In this document: positions 11,203 to 20,665 of the stretch, one piece after another
Position numbering within the stretch: position 1 is the first letter of the stretch
How the letters are laid out: each line of letters starts with the position of its first letter
NCBI RefSeq assembly: GCF_030253575.1
Contig: NC_080558.1
Coordinates: 444,001 to 508,000 of the forward strand
Direction: 5' to 3'
From: Rhododendron vialii
Lineage: Eukaryota > Streptophyta > Magnoliopsida > Ericales > Ericaceae
DNA length: 64,000 bases
The notes under the pieces: model-generated
What the model saw: the letters and a program-made list of their open reading frames with translations, nothing else
Database searches by the model: none
What the model was told of the DNA's origin: nothing
Translations under genes and position numbers: made by a program

Positions 11203-13140
11203 TGTCACACTCTCGATTTTCAACATAAATAAATATTCTATTTCAAAAAAAGATTTTCGCATAACATAATAATACCCAAAATGAGTTCCCACTTGTTTAA
11301 CTTTACAAACAATTCTCGAGGTTTAAAGATATACAACTTTGGCACTCCCGCACCAAATAAGCTTAAATATAGGCACCATCAAGTATTAAGTTACAAACGA
11401 GTTAATCAAAAGGAATTCAAGAATAATTAGTTACAAAATCATCTTCATCTTCATCAAAAGAAAGTCAATACAAAGATGTTCAAGTAACTAAATAAGGATA
11501 GGTTCCAAAAATCTTCACATCCAAGCACATAGAGCATGTAAGCTATTGTCCAACGTTTTGTCTTGAAAAAAAAGATAGGTTGAACTACACTAGCCCAGTA
11601 GGAAAATCTTTACAAATCTTATAAGCAAATATGGTGATAAGTGCAAAAGATGAAGACATGAAGGTATGGTTCAATCAATGGGTAGCAATCAACTCAAAGG
11701 GATGCTAATTATTCACAACAATCGTTCTAAGACATGCCACTATCATCAATTGGCCACATTGTTCATAATACTCACGCGACTCTAGTAGTTTCGACATGAC
11801 TCGCTATCACCAATCTCCACCATTGGTATTTCCACCACTTGCAATACCATATGACACTACTAGGGTTACCGTATTACCACCCCTTGAGTTGCAAAGAACT
11901 CTAACAACTTGGATCACCGTATTATCACCCCTTGCGTTACGAGATCCATTTGAGTATCCGTATTACTACCCCTTGCGTTACAAGACTCCCTAGACCAACT
12001 TCCGACCCAAACAACTACTTTCTCATATAATATGCAAGTTAAGATTCCCTCATGATCACATTCATAGATGAGACATCATACAATATACCAACGTTATCAC
12101 AAATGCATCATAGACATTCACAAGAACCAACAATCAATCGAATGCATTCAAACGAAGTTTTAACCAAGTAATTCTCTATTTCGTTCCTCACTAACGGAAG
12201 GCCAATGAGTCAAGAATAATATCCACTAATCACAGAAAGTCATAACGACAGAACGAGAATCTTAAGGGTAGCTAGCGGATGATGGTAGATTGACACGCCC
12301 CCACTCAAATGGTCATTACTTTTTTTTTACTAAGAGTTGTAAGATGATTTTAGTGGCAATGAAAAGTTGACTTTAGGACCTTCGAATCGATATAAAGTAT
12401 GCAAGAATCGGACATCGGACGAGAAAGTTATGACCGCTTAAAATTGGGCTGAAACCCAGAAGGCGAGCAGAATTTTCAGAGAGGGGAGGGATCAATCCCT
12501 CCTCTCATGGGTATCAATCCCCAAGGTGAAAAATCCAATTTTAAGTTGAGGGATCAATCCCTCATGCTTGGGGGATCGATCCCTGGGCGATTGCATGGGG
12601 GATCGATCCCTGGGCGATTTCTGCACTTTTTTAACAACTTTCCAAAGAACGAATGTGGACGATCAAGGTTCGATTTTCACATCAAATCAACATATAAACA
12701 CATAAAAGAGGTAAAAAAATCTCTACCTCGTGACGAAAACCAAGATCTACGAGATTTGAACAAACCCTAGCCTCATTGAACTTCAAAATCGAAGAAATCT
12801 CTCCTCCAAGCTTGACCCAAAGATTTCCGAGCAAGAGAACACGATCGGGAGGCCGAAGAGAGGTTGATTCTTGGGTTTCTTGAGAGATAGAGTGAAGTTT
12901 TGAGAGAGCGAGAGAGAGAGAGAGAGATGAGAAACAGATATGAGAGATGAAAATGTTATCTCCTACATACACACCCCCCCCATATTTATACCCCTATATT
13001 TTTTTATCACACACACACACCCTCAAGTTTTCATTCTTTCATTTCAATCCTCAATTCAAATAATCACCACATAACCCATTTTTTTCCAATTAAGCATTTA
13101 ATAAATATTTTCAATAATTAAGATTTTTCGGGTCTCTACA
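11203..13140 (-). repeat. 5' LTR of the Ty3/gypsy fossil
   Basis: About 1.94 kb, starting TGTCACACTC and ending GGGTCTCTACA on the + strand, ends typical of plant Ty3/gypsy LTRs. The PBS directly adjoins its inner end. It includes an array of ATCRAT palindromes (separate entry) and a pyrimidine/purine-rich outer third. Confidence 0.8.
12487..12622. repeat. Array of GGGATCRATCCC palindromes in the LTR
   Basis: Five near-palindromic units of the form GGGATC(A/G)ATCCC occur within about 135 bases. The last two are in a direct repeat, GGGGGATCGATCCCTGGGCG. They lie inside the LTR, so they could be regulatory or structural, but no function is shown. Confidence 0.85.
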
Positions 13141-13734
13141 TAGAGCGAGAGATGTGGATGGAGGTTTGGTGTTTTTCGAGATCTAAATCGACAACGTACC
13201 AGGTAAGCGTCCCTACACATTGTCGGTCGTTGACTCAGTCGTCGGCGTCGAACTCTGTCCATTTTATGGGTTGATCGGGGTTCACCAGATCGGCCTTCCT
13301 CTCTCTATCCTCCTCCTTTGCTCTCTCCTCTCTCTCTCGTTTGGGGAAGAAACCGATTAGGCACCTACAATACGCATGAACGTGTCAGAGGCGGAAAGGT
13401 GGAAAGACAAAAATGCCCCTGAACAAAACCCGAAATACCAGACGCATAAAGCCAAAATAGCATACCTTTTTTCAGGACACAATCGGAATTGTTGCAAAGT
13501 CAGAAAACCCACATTAGTCATTTGGAACTTTACCAAACATTACCATAGGCCCACCACAAAACAGGTGAAAAGATGCAAATGCCCCTGGGTAATACACTGC
13601 AGCCTCTCCCATTGAGGGGCTTGATTGGAGAATTGATGCCAAAAAGGGTCGGCAGAAATTGAGATTCTTGGCCCATTATCTCCGGTCTTTGATATAATAT
13701 AACAAACATACTAGGATGGACAACTAAATATTAG
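13141..13734. other. Non-coding sequence beside the LTR
   Basis: This includes GC-richer sequence near 13200-13270 and a CT-rich stretch at 13300-13340. It has no long reading frame and no match I recognise. It resembles the leader of some gene, but no coding exon follows. Confidence 0.4.
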
Positions 13735-14046
13735 TACAGCCCTTGATGAGAACCCATTTCATAAGAGAATTTCTCGACCGTATACATTATGTTTCCATCC
13801 ACAGCTCATTCTTGTTCTTGACGGTGGTGGAGTGGTGATGGGGCTCATCAGATACGATGAGGTCAGAAAAATAGGTAAGTTCTTACAGCTATTATTATTC
13901 AGCTATTACGTGTGTATATTTCTGTCTTTCGAAATAATTCCTCTGCCTATATGTATTTGTTCCAGTGTTTTATTCATTATGCACAACGTGTGCTTCAAAA
14001 AAGATTTTGTATATGTGCTTCCATTTTTAATACTCCAGTAGGCCTG
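13735..14046 (+). pseudogene. MGLIRY first-exon repeat, copy A
   Basis: This unit recurs at 16.1, 35.4, 35.9 and 49.7 kb. It has a leader (AGCCCTTGATGAGAACCC...), then an ATG at 13838 opening 12 codons, MGLIRYDEVRKI, plus one base, ending at a good donor (AATAGGTAAGT, exon end 13874), then intron-like sequence with TATTTGTTCCAGTG. The same 12-codon, phase-1 exon recurs in copy E with conservative changes, which suggests a genuine ancestral first exon. No downstream exon could be joined in frame. I do not recognise the protein. Confidence 0.55.
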
Positions 14047-14051
14047 TAAAT

Positions 14052-15084
14052 CACTACAAGAAAAAGTATGTTTAGTGACGAAAAAGTGGCGACAAAATTT
14101 AATTTCGTCGCTAAATGAATATATTTGGCGACAAAAAAATAAATTCGTCACTGTTTTGATAGCTTCCTTGACGAAATTATTTTGTCACCAATTATAACTA
14201 TTTAGTGACGAAAAAGATATTTTTGTCACCAAAGGCTCCTATTTGGCGACGAAATAAAATTTTCGTCACCAAAAGAGTAAAAAAGGAGACGAAATTATTT
14301 TTTGTCACCAAAGATAACTATTTGGTGACGGAAAAAATATTTTGTCGCCAAATGAACCAATTTGGTGACGAAAAATATTTTCGTCTTCTTTTTACGTTTT
14401 CAGTGACGAAAAATTTATCATTTGGTGACGAAATTTATGAATTACGCTTTGTCACCAAGTATATTTCGGGCATAACTCTTTACTCAGAACTCCGATTGAA
14501 ATAATCTAAATTGGGTTTGAACAATAACATAAAGAGCTATGACTTTCATGTTTATTAAAATTGCTAATTTTAATGTTTAATAGTTCAAAATGGCGTTCAA
14601 AATATATTTTAATGTTCAATGTATGTGTTATATATTAGATATTTCAAACATATGCTGCAAAGTTTGTGTGGTGTAGTTGGTTAAAGCATGCGTGCAAAAC
14701 GTAGGAGACTCGGGTTCGAAACCCCGTAGGAGCAAGAAAGTGAGATTTTTTCACATATAAGAATGTCTTTCGTGACGAAAAATTTCGTCACCAATGGGTC
14801 ACCTTTGACGAGCCAAAGGGAATAATTTGTGACGAAATTTTTTGTCATCAAAAAAGCACAATAGGTGACGAAGAAAATTTCGTCAACAAATCATTTTTCC
14901 GTGACGAAATTTTTCGTCACCAAAAGGCACTATAGGTGACGAAAAATAGATTTCGTCACCAGGTAGGAATCCTCGACAACCTTTAGTCGACAAATTTTTT
15001 TTTGTTACCTATATTATTTGTGACGAAAAACATACAATTTGCGACGATTTTCATTCGTCACCTAATGCAATTTTTCTTGTAGTG
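14052..15084. mobile_element. Non-autonomous CACTA (En/Spm) DNA transposon
   Basis: Perfect 14-bp terminal inverted repeats CACTACAAGAAAAA / TTTTTCTTGTAGTG are flanked by a 3-bp target-site duplication AAT (14049-14051 and 15085-15087), the CACTA hallmarks. Both flanks are packed with about twenty or more imperfect copies of GTGACGAAA / TTTCGTCAC in both orientations, the expected subterminal transposase-binding repeats. There is no transposase, so it is a 1,033-bp deletion derivative. Reading frames across the repeats are artefacts. The middle carries a tRNA-like module. Confidence 0.95.
14666..14735 (+). other. tRNA-like module (Pol III box A and B) inside the CACTA element
   Basis: Box A-like TGGTGTAGTTGG (14669-14680) and box B-like GGTTCGAAACC (14713-14723) are correctly spaced, and the T-arm stem CGGG/CCCG forms. 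The acceptor ends do not pair, so this is a tRNA-derived relic or SINE head, not a functional tRNA. Confidence 0.6.
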
Positions 15085-15087
15085 AAT

Positions 15088-16069
15088 GGATTGGATTCAA
15101 TCCGAAACGAACACATGCTTTTTGATTTGGACCTGGTCGCTAAAATAAGTGCCATATGTACCCTCATGTGAAGTTCACTAGCGGCTCGTTTGACGGGTGA
15201 GGAAGGAAGGGGATAAAGGCCCGATTGGATGCAGTATATGGGAGGGGATGAGTTATGTGGGGGAGAGGGTTGATTGATTTTAGGAGTAATAGATAGAGAT
15301 GAAATGGCATTTTGTGTCCTTGGAATGGGTTGAAAAAGGCATGTACTTGACATGTGACCACTTTTCCGAAAATTTTAACACCCGTTACCAATTGGACTGA
15401 ATGGGTTGGATTTGGTTAGTTTAAGAATGAAATGGGTGATTTTGGTAGTAACTCCAGTTTTCTTGAATTTTTTATCTTATTCTTATTATTTAGGTGTATA
15501 CACCGTGAGCACAGGTGGGTCACATGACCCATCTGCAATTTCGTGTTATTTTAATTCTTTTTTAAATTTAGGGAATCCAAACGTGAGCACAAATGGGTCA
15601 TGTGACCCATCTGCAATTTTCGTGTTATTTTATTACTTAGGCGTATACACCGTGAGCACTGGCTGCTCTCTCTAAAACGAATTGTTCTCGCCCAAATCAC
15701 CGAACGGCGGAAACTCATCATATCCTCCTCAACCTTCATCATCTCGATCAGTCTTCAACCCTCATCATCTCGTCTAAGTCTGAAAATTCGGTTCAGTCAG
15801 TTACGCAAAACATGTCTTTTATTGGTTTACTGATTTTTTCATGCTATTTCTAGTGTCTCCTGTATCCCATGGTGTCGGTGAGACAATCTCTTCTCACCAT
15901 GGATAGCCTATGGACGATGGACAAAATAATTTTCCTATAAAAAAAAAGTAATGCTTGAAAGATGATCCATCTGTATAGAAATCCTGAATCCGCCACTGCT
16001 TACAACAAAAAGAAAATATTGCTGAGGACTGGTAAAGCGTAATTTACTTGATGAGATAGGCACAACTAC
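15088..16069. other. Intergenic sequence with a direct-repeat pair
   Basis: A segment with CGTGAGCACAGGTGGGTCA, followed by CATGACCCATCTGCAATTTC and CGTGTTATTTTA, occurs at about 15509-15552 and again at 15581-15631. The shared phrase GTATACACCGTGAGCAC appears at both ends of the stretch. The motif GGGTCACATGACCC is itself palindromic. No gene is supported. Confidence 0.55.
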
Positions 16070-16330
16070 AAGAAGTCCAGCCCTTTGATGAGACACACCT
16101 GTATTACCCATTTCGTAAGATAATTTCTCGCCTAGATATACTCCTAGGTTTCAACAGGTCCTTGTTCTAGGGTTTGTAGTGAGAGGGGGGACCGAGCGAG
16201 AGAGATAGGGAGACAGAGAGATACAATGGTGGAGTCGCTGCTATAGGTCTCGTTAGATATAACGAAGTTGTAAAAGTGGGTAAGTTCTTACAACTATTAT
16301 TCGGCTATTCTGTATGCTTGAACTTTACAT
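16070..16330 (+). pseudogene. MGLIRY first-exon repeat, copy B (decayed)
   Basis: The leader, the phrase TTGTTCTAGGGTTTGTAG and the exon/donor region align with copies A and D. The start codon region is changed (TATAGGTCTCGTTAGATATA) but the donor GGGTAAGTTCTTACA is kept. It decays into the same GAAGAAGAAGAAAAGGGAG segment that follows copy D near 36.06 kb. Confidence 0.5.
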
Positions 16331-16529
16331 GTACATATATGAATCCAGAAAACTTTGATTATTGACAGGTGATTTGTATAGGTTTATATCTCAAAAAAGT
16401 TTGATAAGTTCGGTGACTAAAATTGGTGGAAATTAAACTGGAGAAGAGAATGCATTGAAGAAGAAGAAGAAAAGGGAGTTTTATTGATAGATTCGGGGAA
16501 CAACTAGCTAGGAACCTTTGGTTTAACGT

Positions 16530-16750
16530 ATTGGCGTTCTCTTTCATTTCACCATTGAAAAATACAGTGTTAAATTAGCAAAAACAGATTGATAAGTGTA
16601 AATTTTTAAATGACTACCCTCGTGGTAATTCTGAAGCCGCCTCTGCATACTTGGTTCAATGGTTAACCATGGGGGTTCCAAGGGTGAAAACATGGGTGGA
16701 GTATGACTGTGGCCCCATTATGCAAATCATGCAAAAAATAGGTATATCTT
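16530..16750. repeat. Spacer repeat shared with 49.95-50.2 kb
   Basis: Several long matching phrases (for example CATACTTGGTTCAATGGTTA and GGGTGAAAACATGGGTGG) recur in the same order at 49945-50215, with small indels. This supports a segmental duplication linking the two regions. Confidence 0.8.
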
Positions 16751-17880
16751 AATCAGGACATTGGGCAATAACCTTTTGAAGTTGCAACCTTCAGCTTATC
16801 AAGGAGAATACATTTGAGTCTCTCACTTTTTGGGAAAACGAAGTGTATCTATGGAATATATATCTACAGTTTTGGTGATTGATTAAGTAAAAGTTAGTCT
16901 CTTCTCCAAGCTGGTTATGTACTAGTCCTAGACTTCTGTGGGTTTTTGATGGGGACTTAGATAGTGTGCTTAGCCATTAGAACTGTGCTCAAAGGATATT
17001 TTATTGTAATCAAGAGGTGGAGGTCGAGGCAGGGAAAATGTTTTGTTGTGCAACATTCAGGTGAGGCACACTGCATGTTGCGAACCTCTCAAGTGTTTTG
17101 TAACTTCTTGTTGCCAAGAGCATGTGATAATTCAGTATGAGAAAGTAGACATGAGCTTCCAATAATTATCTGGAGAATAAGACCTTTTTCCAACGGACTA
17201 ACAATGAACTGAAGTCATATTGACCTACTTATGATTGTGTCTTTATTATTTGAGTTGATTGTAACAAGTCAAACTGGGGCTTGTATTTGAAGAGAAGATG
17301 TAGGGCGAAGAGAAGAATAGAGATATTAAGTAATAAGGTTTTGGGAATTTAACCAACCCTTCTCAACTGCTCATGTATTTACATCAAAACACGATATATC
17401 ACAGTTACATATGTTACCCTCAATGCAAAAAGTAAACAGAATAGTAAAAACTATTCTGTTTTTGCTTCATATATGTTTTTGTAATACCACTTGTGGTCTA
17501 TTTCCGTAATAGCACTTGTGATGTGGTCTGTTTTTGCTCTAATTCTTATCACAATAACAGGTTTTATGGAGTGAAAGACAAAGTGAGGTATGGTATAATT
17601 GAATTTTGAATTTCAATCTCATTATTATTTTCTATTGTTTTTTGAACTTCGTTCCAATTTCAGCGAGATCTACCGTGGTGCCTCGGGAGGTGAAGTCAAG
17701 AAACCACAGGGACAGGGTGGTGACGTGGTGCCTTAGGATGTGATCTGACGGGGTGTTTGAAACTTACTTCTTCGTATATTTGTGCTTTAGATAAACAAGA
17801 AAGTGCAAGTAGCCTATTCACTTTCTAAATTAACACACACTTAACACATAAAATTAGTACTTTCTATTGGGTAAGACTAA

Positions 17881-18005
17881 GGCCCCGTTCCGCTAAGGTT
17901 ATTTTTTGAGTACTTATTTCTCGCTTTAGGAGACAGGTCATTCTCTTACAATACATCACCTTTAATTCAAAAAATAAGTACTTATTCCCTTAGTGGAATG
18001 GGGCC
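17881..18005. mobile_element. PIF/Harbinger-type MITE
   Basis: Terminal inverted repeats GGCCCCGTTCC / GGAATGGGGCC are flanked by TAA on both sides (17878-17880 and 18006-18008). The 125-bp length, TAA duplication and AT-rich centre fit a Tourist-like MITE. Confidence 0.85.
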
Positions 18006-18049
18006 TAAGAGCATCTCCAATGAACCTTTCCAAAACTTGTTCCTAAATT

Positions 18050-18300
18050 GTACTCCCTCTATCTCAAAATGTTGGACACTTTTGGATTTTCGTGCCATCT
18101 TTAAATTATTTTTAGACTTTTGTATGTACACTAAAATTTTGAATCTCATTATTTTCATGCCATCTCCTAAATTGCAATTTGCTTGGTTGAATGACTATAT
18201 ATTGAGTATCGTGTACATCTGTGTGTGTGATACTTAAATTAATTCTGATACACTAGATAAATGCGATCATTTTAGTAGTAATGCTCATTTTGAAATCCAT
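18050..18300. repeat. Dispersed spacer repeat, copy 1
   Basis: It shares long phrases (CTCCTAAATTGCAATTTGCT, TATATATTGAGTATYGTGTA) with 42.7-42.87 kb and 45.0-45.2 kb. The family has no visible ends or coding capacity. Confidence 0.8.
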
Positions 18301-19902
18301 ATCCTAAAGGCAGAACAATAACGCTTGCAAGTTTTCACCCTTCTGATGAAGTAACCGAAAGGGAGTGTTTCGTCATATTACTTAAATTTTAAGATCTTCG
18401 CGTTGAATTTCTCTTGAATGTGCTGCTTATGCCTTGAGCTTATTCATGTGTGTGCTTGAATTCAAACTTTTGTTGCATTATTACCCTTGGGGTCTCATTG
18501 CTTTGCTTGTATGCATGACTTTACTCCAGAAATTTTGAAAATTTCCTCCTCTTTTCCATTGGTTGCAGGGCTTGTTGGTGGTTGATCAAGCTTTAGATGG
18601 TTGACCATGGTACCGTATATTTTACTCCGTGTCTGGTATACTTGGAGTACCCATCAGATGTCCTCTTTTTGTACATTTGAGACTTGCGTATCTTCGGAGA
18701 TTTACCTGTTACCAGGATTACAAGTTCTAGCATTCTGTTTTTTGTTATATATTGGAAACAAAACACTGCTTTTGGGATGTTTATGGTGTACTTTTCTTTG
18801 AGTATAGTGAGCTAAGCAAAATGAAACACCTTTCCGCATTGGCCATGGTTTTTCTACTACGTGATCGATACTTGAAGTAGTTGTTTGGCCTAGTTAAAAA
18901 TTCATAGGCAAATCAGGTTAGTTGTTGGTTATTGAAAATATGTTTCGGTTATGCTCCCAAATTTCACTGGTTTAGCAAGGTCTCCTGAATATGTCAATCG
19001 ATGAGGAACTAAATAAAACTGCATTATTCAGCTTTCATACATTCTCTCATAAAACTGCATCACTAGTATATGACGATTGACAAAGAGATGGGTGCAATTA
19101 AAAAAAAAAATTTTTAAAGTTTGGAAATAAATTACCTTAATAAGTTCGATATAGTTCCTGTAATATTCATACTCCAATATATTCTCTCATCAAGTGAGGT
19201 AAATTTTATACCGTCATGAAGTGAAGTTTTCTGCTGATAAAAAAAAAAAGGGGGAAGTTTTCCCACATAGTAAAGATCATTTTGGAGAACACGTGGGCAT
19301 TAATTGGCCAATCCACAAAGTCGTTTGCTTTTGTTTCTATGCAATTTCAATTGCACGATATGACGAAAATTTGAAAATGCACAACCTTCAATCAAAGACA
19401 ATCCTAGTTATCTAATGTCGAATTGCTCTCTAGTTATCTTACGATGTTTAAGGCCGTAAAGACAATCTTTTTTCGAAACACTGGATAGTGCTTTGAAATT
19501 GACACTCTAATAATCAATCAAGAGCTAGCAAAGCGGATGAGTCATTATTTTGTATAATTACCCTCTTTTTTTGCATCGGAGTAGTGATTTCTTTCTCGTA
19601 AAGTACATCTCCAGCCTAACTCACTCTACTAATTAATTAAAGTGGATTGATGTTAATTTAAACCTATTCCGTACACTATTATTTCATGCTCGATATTATC
19701 AAACTGCACATCTGGTTAGCTATGATACCTTTTTTTGTTTTCATTCGAAGGATTCCAAATATGAGAAAGTTCAACAGTACTAACTCTTGAGCTTGTGGTT
19801 GTGGATAACAAAGTTCACAACCGGGCTTGTGTATAGAAAAGGCATTGGGCTAGATGAAGGTATTGGTTAAATAATTAAACTACGACGTTGATCAACCATC
19901 TG
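18301..19902. other. Intergenic, no gene supported
   Basis: AT-rich sequence with scattered short reading frames only. Nothing matches a known gene, and I see no repeat structure apart from short poly-A runs. Confidence 0.45.
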
Positions 19903-19974
19903 GTGGCTGTAGTTTAGTGGTAAGAATTCCACGTTGTGGCCGTGGAGACCTGGGCTCGAATCCCAGCAGCCACA
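19903..19974 (+). tRNA. tRNA-His (GTG anticodon)
   Basis: A complete cloverleaf: acceptor stem GTGGCTG/CAGCCAC with discriminator A, D-arm TAGTTTAGTGGTAAGA, anticodon stem CCACG/CGTGG around loop TTGTGGC with anticodon GTG at 19936-19938, and T-arm with GGCTCGAATCC. No intron and no encoded CCA is required (CCA follows by chance at 19975). Box A and box B are intact, so this looks like a working nuclear gene. Confidence 0.96.
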
Positions 19975-20035
19975 CCATTTCTTTTTTCTATACCCATCAT
20001 CTCTTTTACATTGCAGACTTCAACTTTTGTAGTTT

Positions 20036-20268
20036 CCGTTCCAGAATACCTTCTTAAAAAATAACTATTTATTTTATATTTTTAAATTTAAAAATAATAC
20101 AAATAAAAAATAATTTTTTGATTTTTATTGCACCGTATAAAAAATTTTATCGAGATCTTTCAAACAAGATTTATATTGCATATTTTTAGATTTCATGAAG
20201 TCTATTATTTTTGAGCTTGAAATTGCTTTCTTAAAAAATAAGGACTTATTTCTCGTTCTGGAAGGGGA
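20036..20268. mobile_element. Probable AT-rich MITE
   Basis: The ends GTTCCAGAA...CTTAAAAAATAA and TTAAAAAATAAG...GTTCTGGAA form imperfect inverted repeats around an AT-rich centre. No clear target-site duplication was found, so the class is undecided. Confidence 0.45.
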
Positions 20269-20300
20269 CTTTTGCGATGCCATAATCTTTGAAGAGAGAA

Positions 20301-20334
20301 ACTTATTCACGGCGGAGCCGTGCCGTGAATAAGT
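20301..20334. repeat. Perfect 13-bp hairpin
   Basis: ACTTATTCACGGC pairs perfectly with GCCGTGAATAAGT across an 8-base loop (GGAGCCGT). The position downstream of a gene on the opposite strand does not suggest a specific function. Confidence 0.7.
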
Positions 20335-20665
20335 TATTCACGACTCAGCTAAATCTTACCCGTCCATTCTCGCAATCAATGGTTAAGATGTGTTTTCAAT
20401 TTTTACCAGTCAAAATTAATTTTTAATTCGGGCCGTTCAAAATACTTTTGGACACGCGCGATTTAGCGCCATAAATCTTCTTGACAAGACACCCCGTAAA
20501 GAAGTTTTTCTCATCTTTGAAAGGCTCGATCAAAAGATTTGCAAAAAAATTTACAGATGCCAACAAAGCAATATGTTATAGCTAGCTACATGTTGAAAAA
20601 GATCACACATGATATCCCTTATTTAAAGTAGCATAGGATCGATGATATATAGCCCTGATTCCTTA
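20335..20665. other. 3' flank of the GH17 gene
   Basis: AT-rich sequence that probably includes the - strand 3' untranslated region of the glucanase. No further gene is visible. Confidence 0.4.

Larger units (their letters stand above)
10100..13140 (-). mobile_element. Ty3/gypsy LTR retrotransposon fossil, truncated (5' LTR, PBS and gag part)
   Basis: Reading on the - strand: a 5' LTR (13140-11203, TG...CA ends), a primer-binding site matching initiator tRNA-Met (11200-11188, TTGGCATCAGAGC), then gag-like sequence (about 10940-10100) with the retrotransposon gag core (motifs W-E-S-V-L-E-L and a following FE-x-L-F-D-E-Q-Y-F-P segment). Pol and the 3' LTR are absent, so the copy is truncated next to the UBC32-like gene, and gag is interrupted in several places. 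It is an inactive remnant. Age cannot be measured because the partner LTR is gone. Confidence 0.88.

Noticed and set aside
14205-14504. 99-codon frame on the + strand
   Set aside because: It consists of CACTA subterminal repeats (repeated VTK/GDE motifs) and is not a gene.
14666-14735. Functional tRNA gene
   Set aside because: The acceptor stem does not pair and the anticodon stem-loop is poor.
17562-17720. Possible downstream exons of the MGLIRY gene (GFYGVKDK-like and EIYRGASGGE-like pieces)
   Set aside because: Joining them from the phase-1 donor meets a stop at once, so I could not support a gene model.
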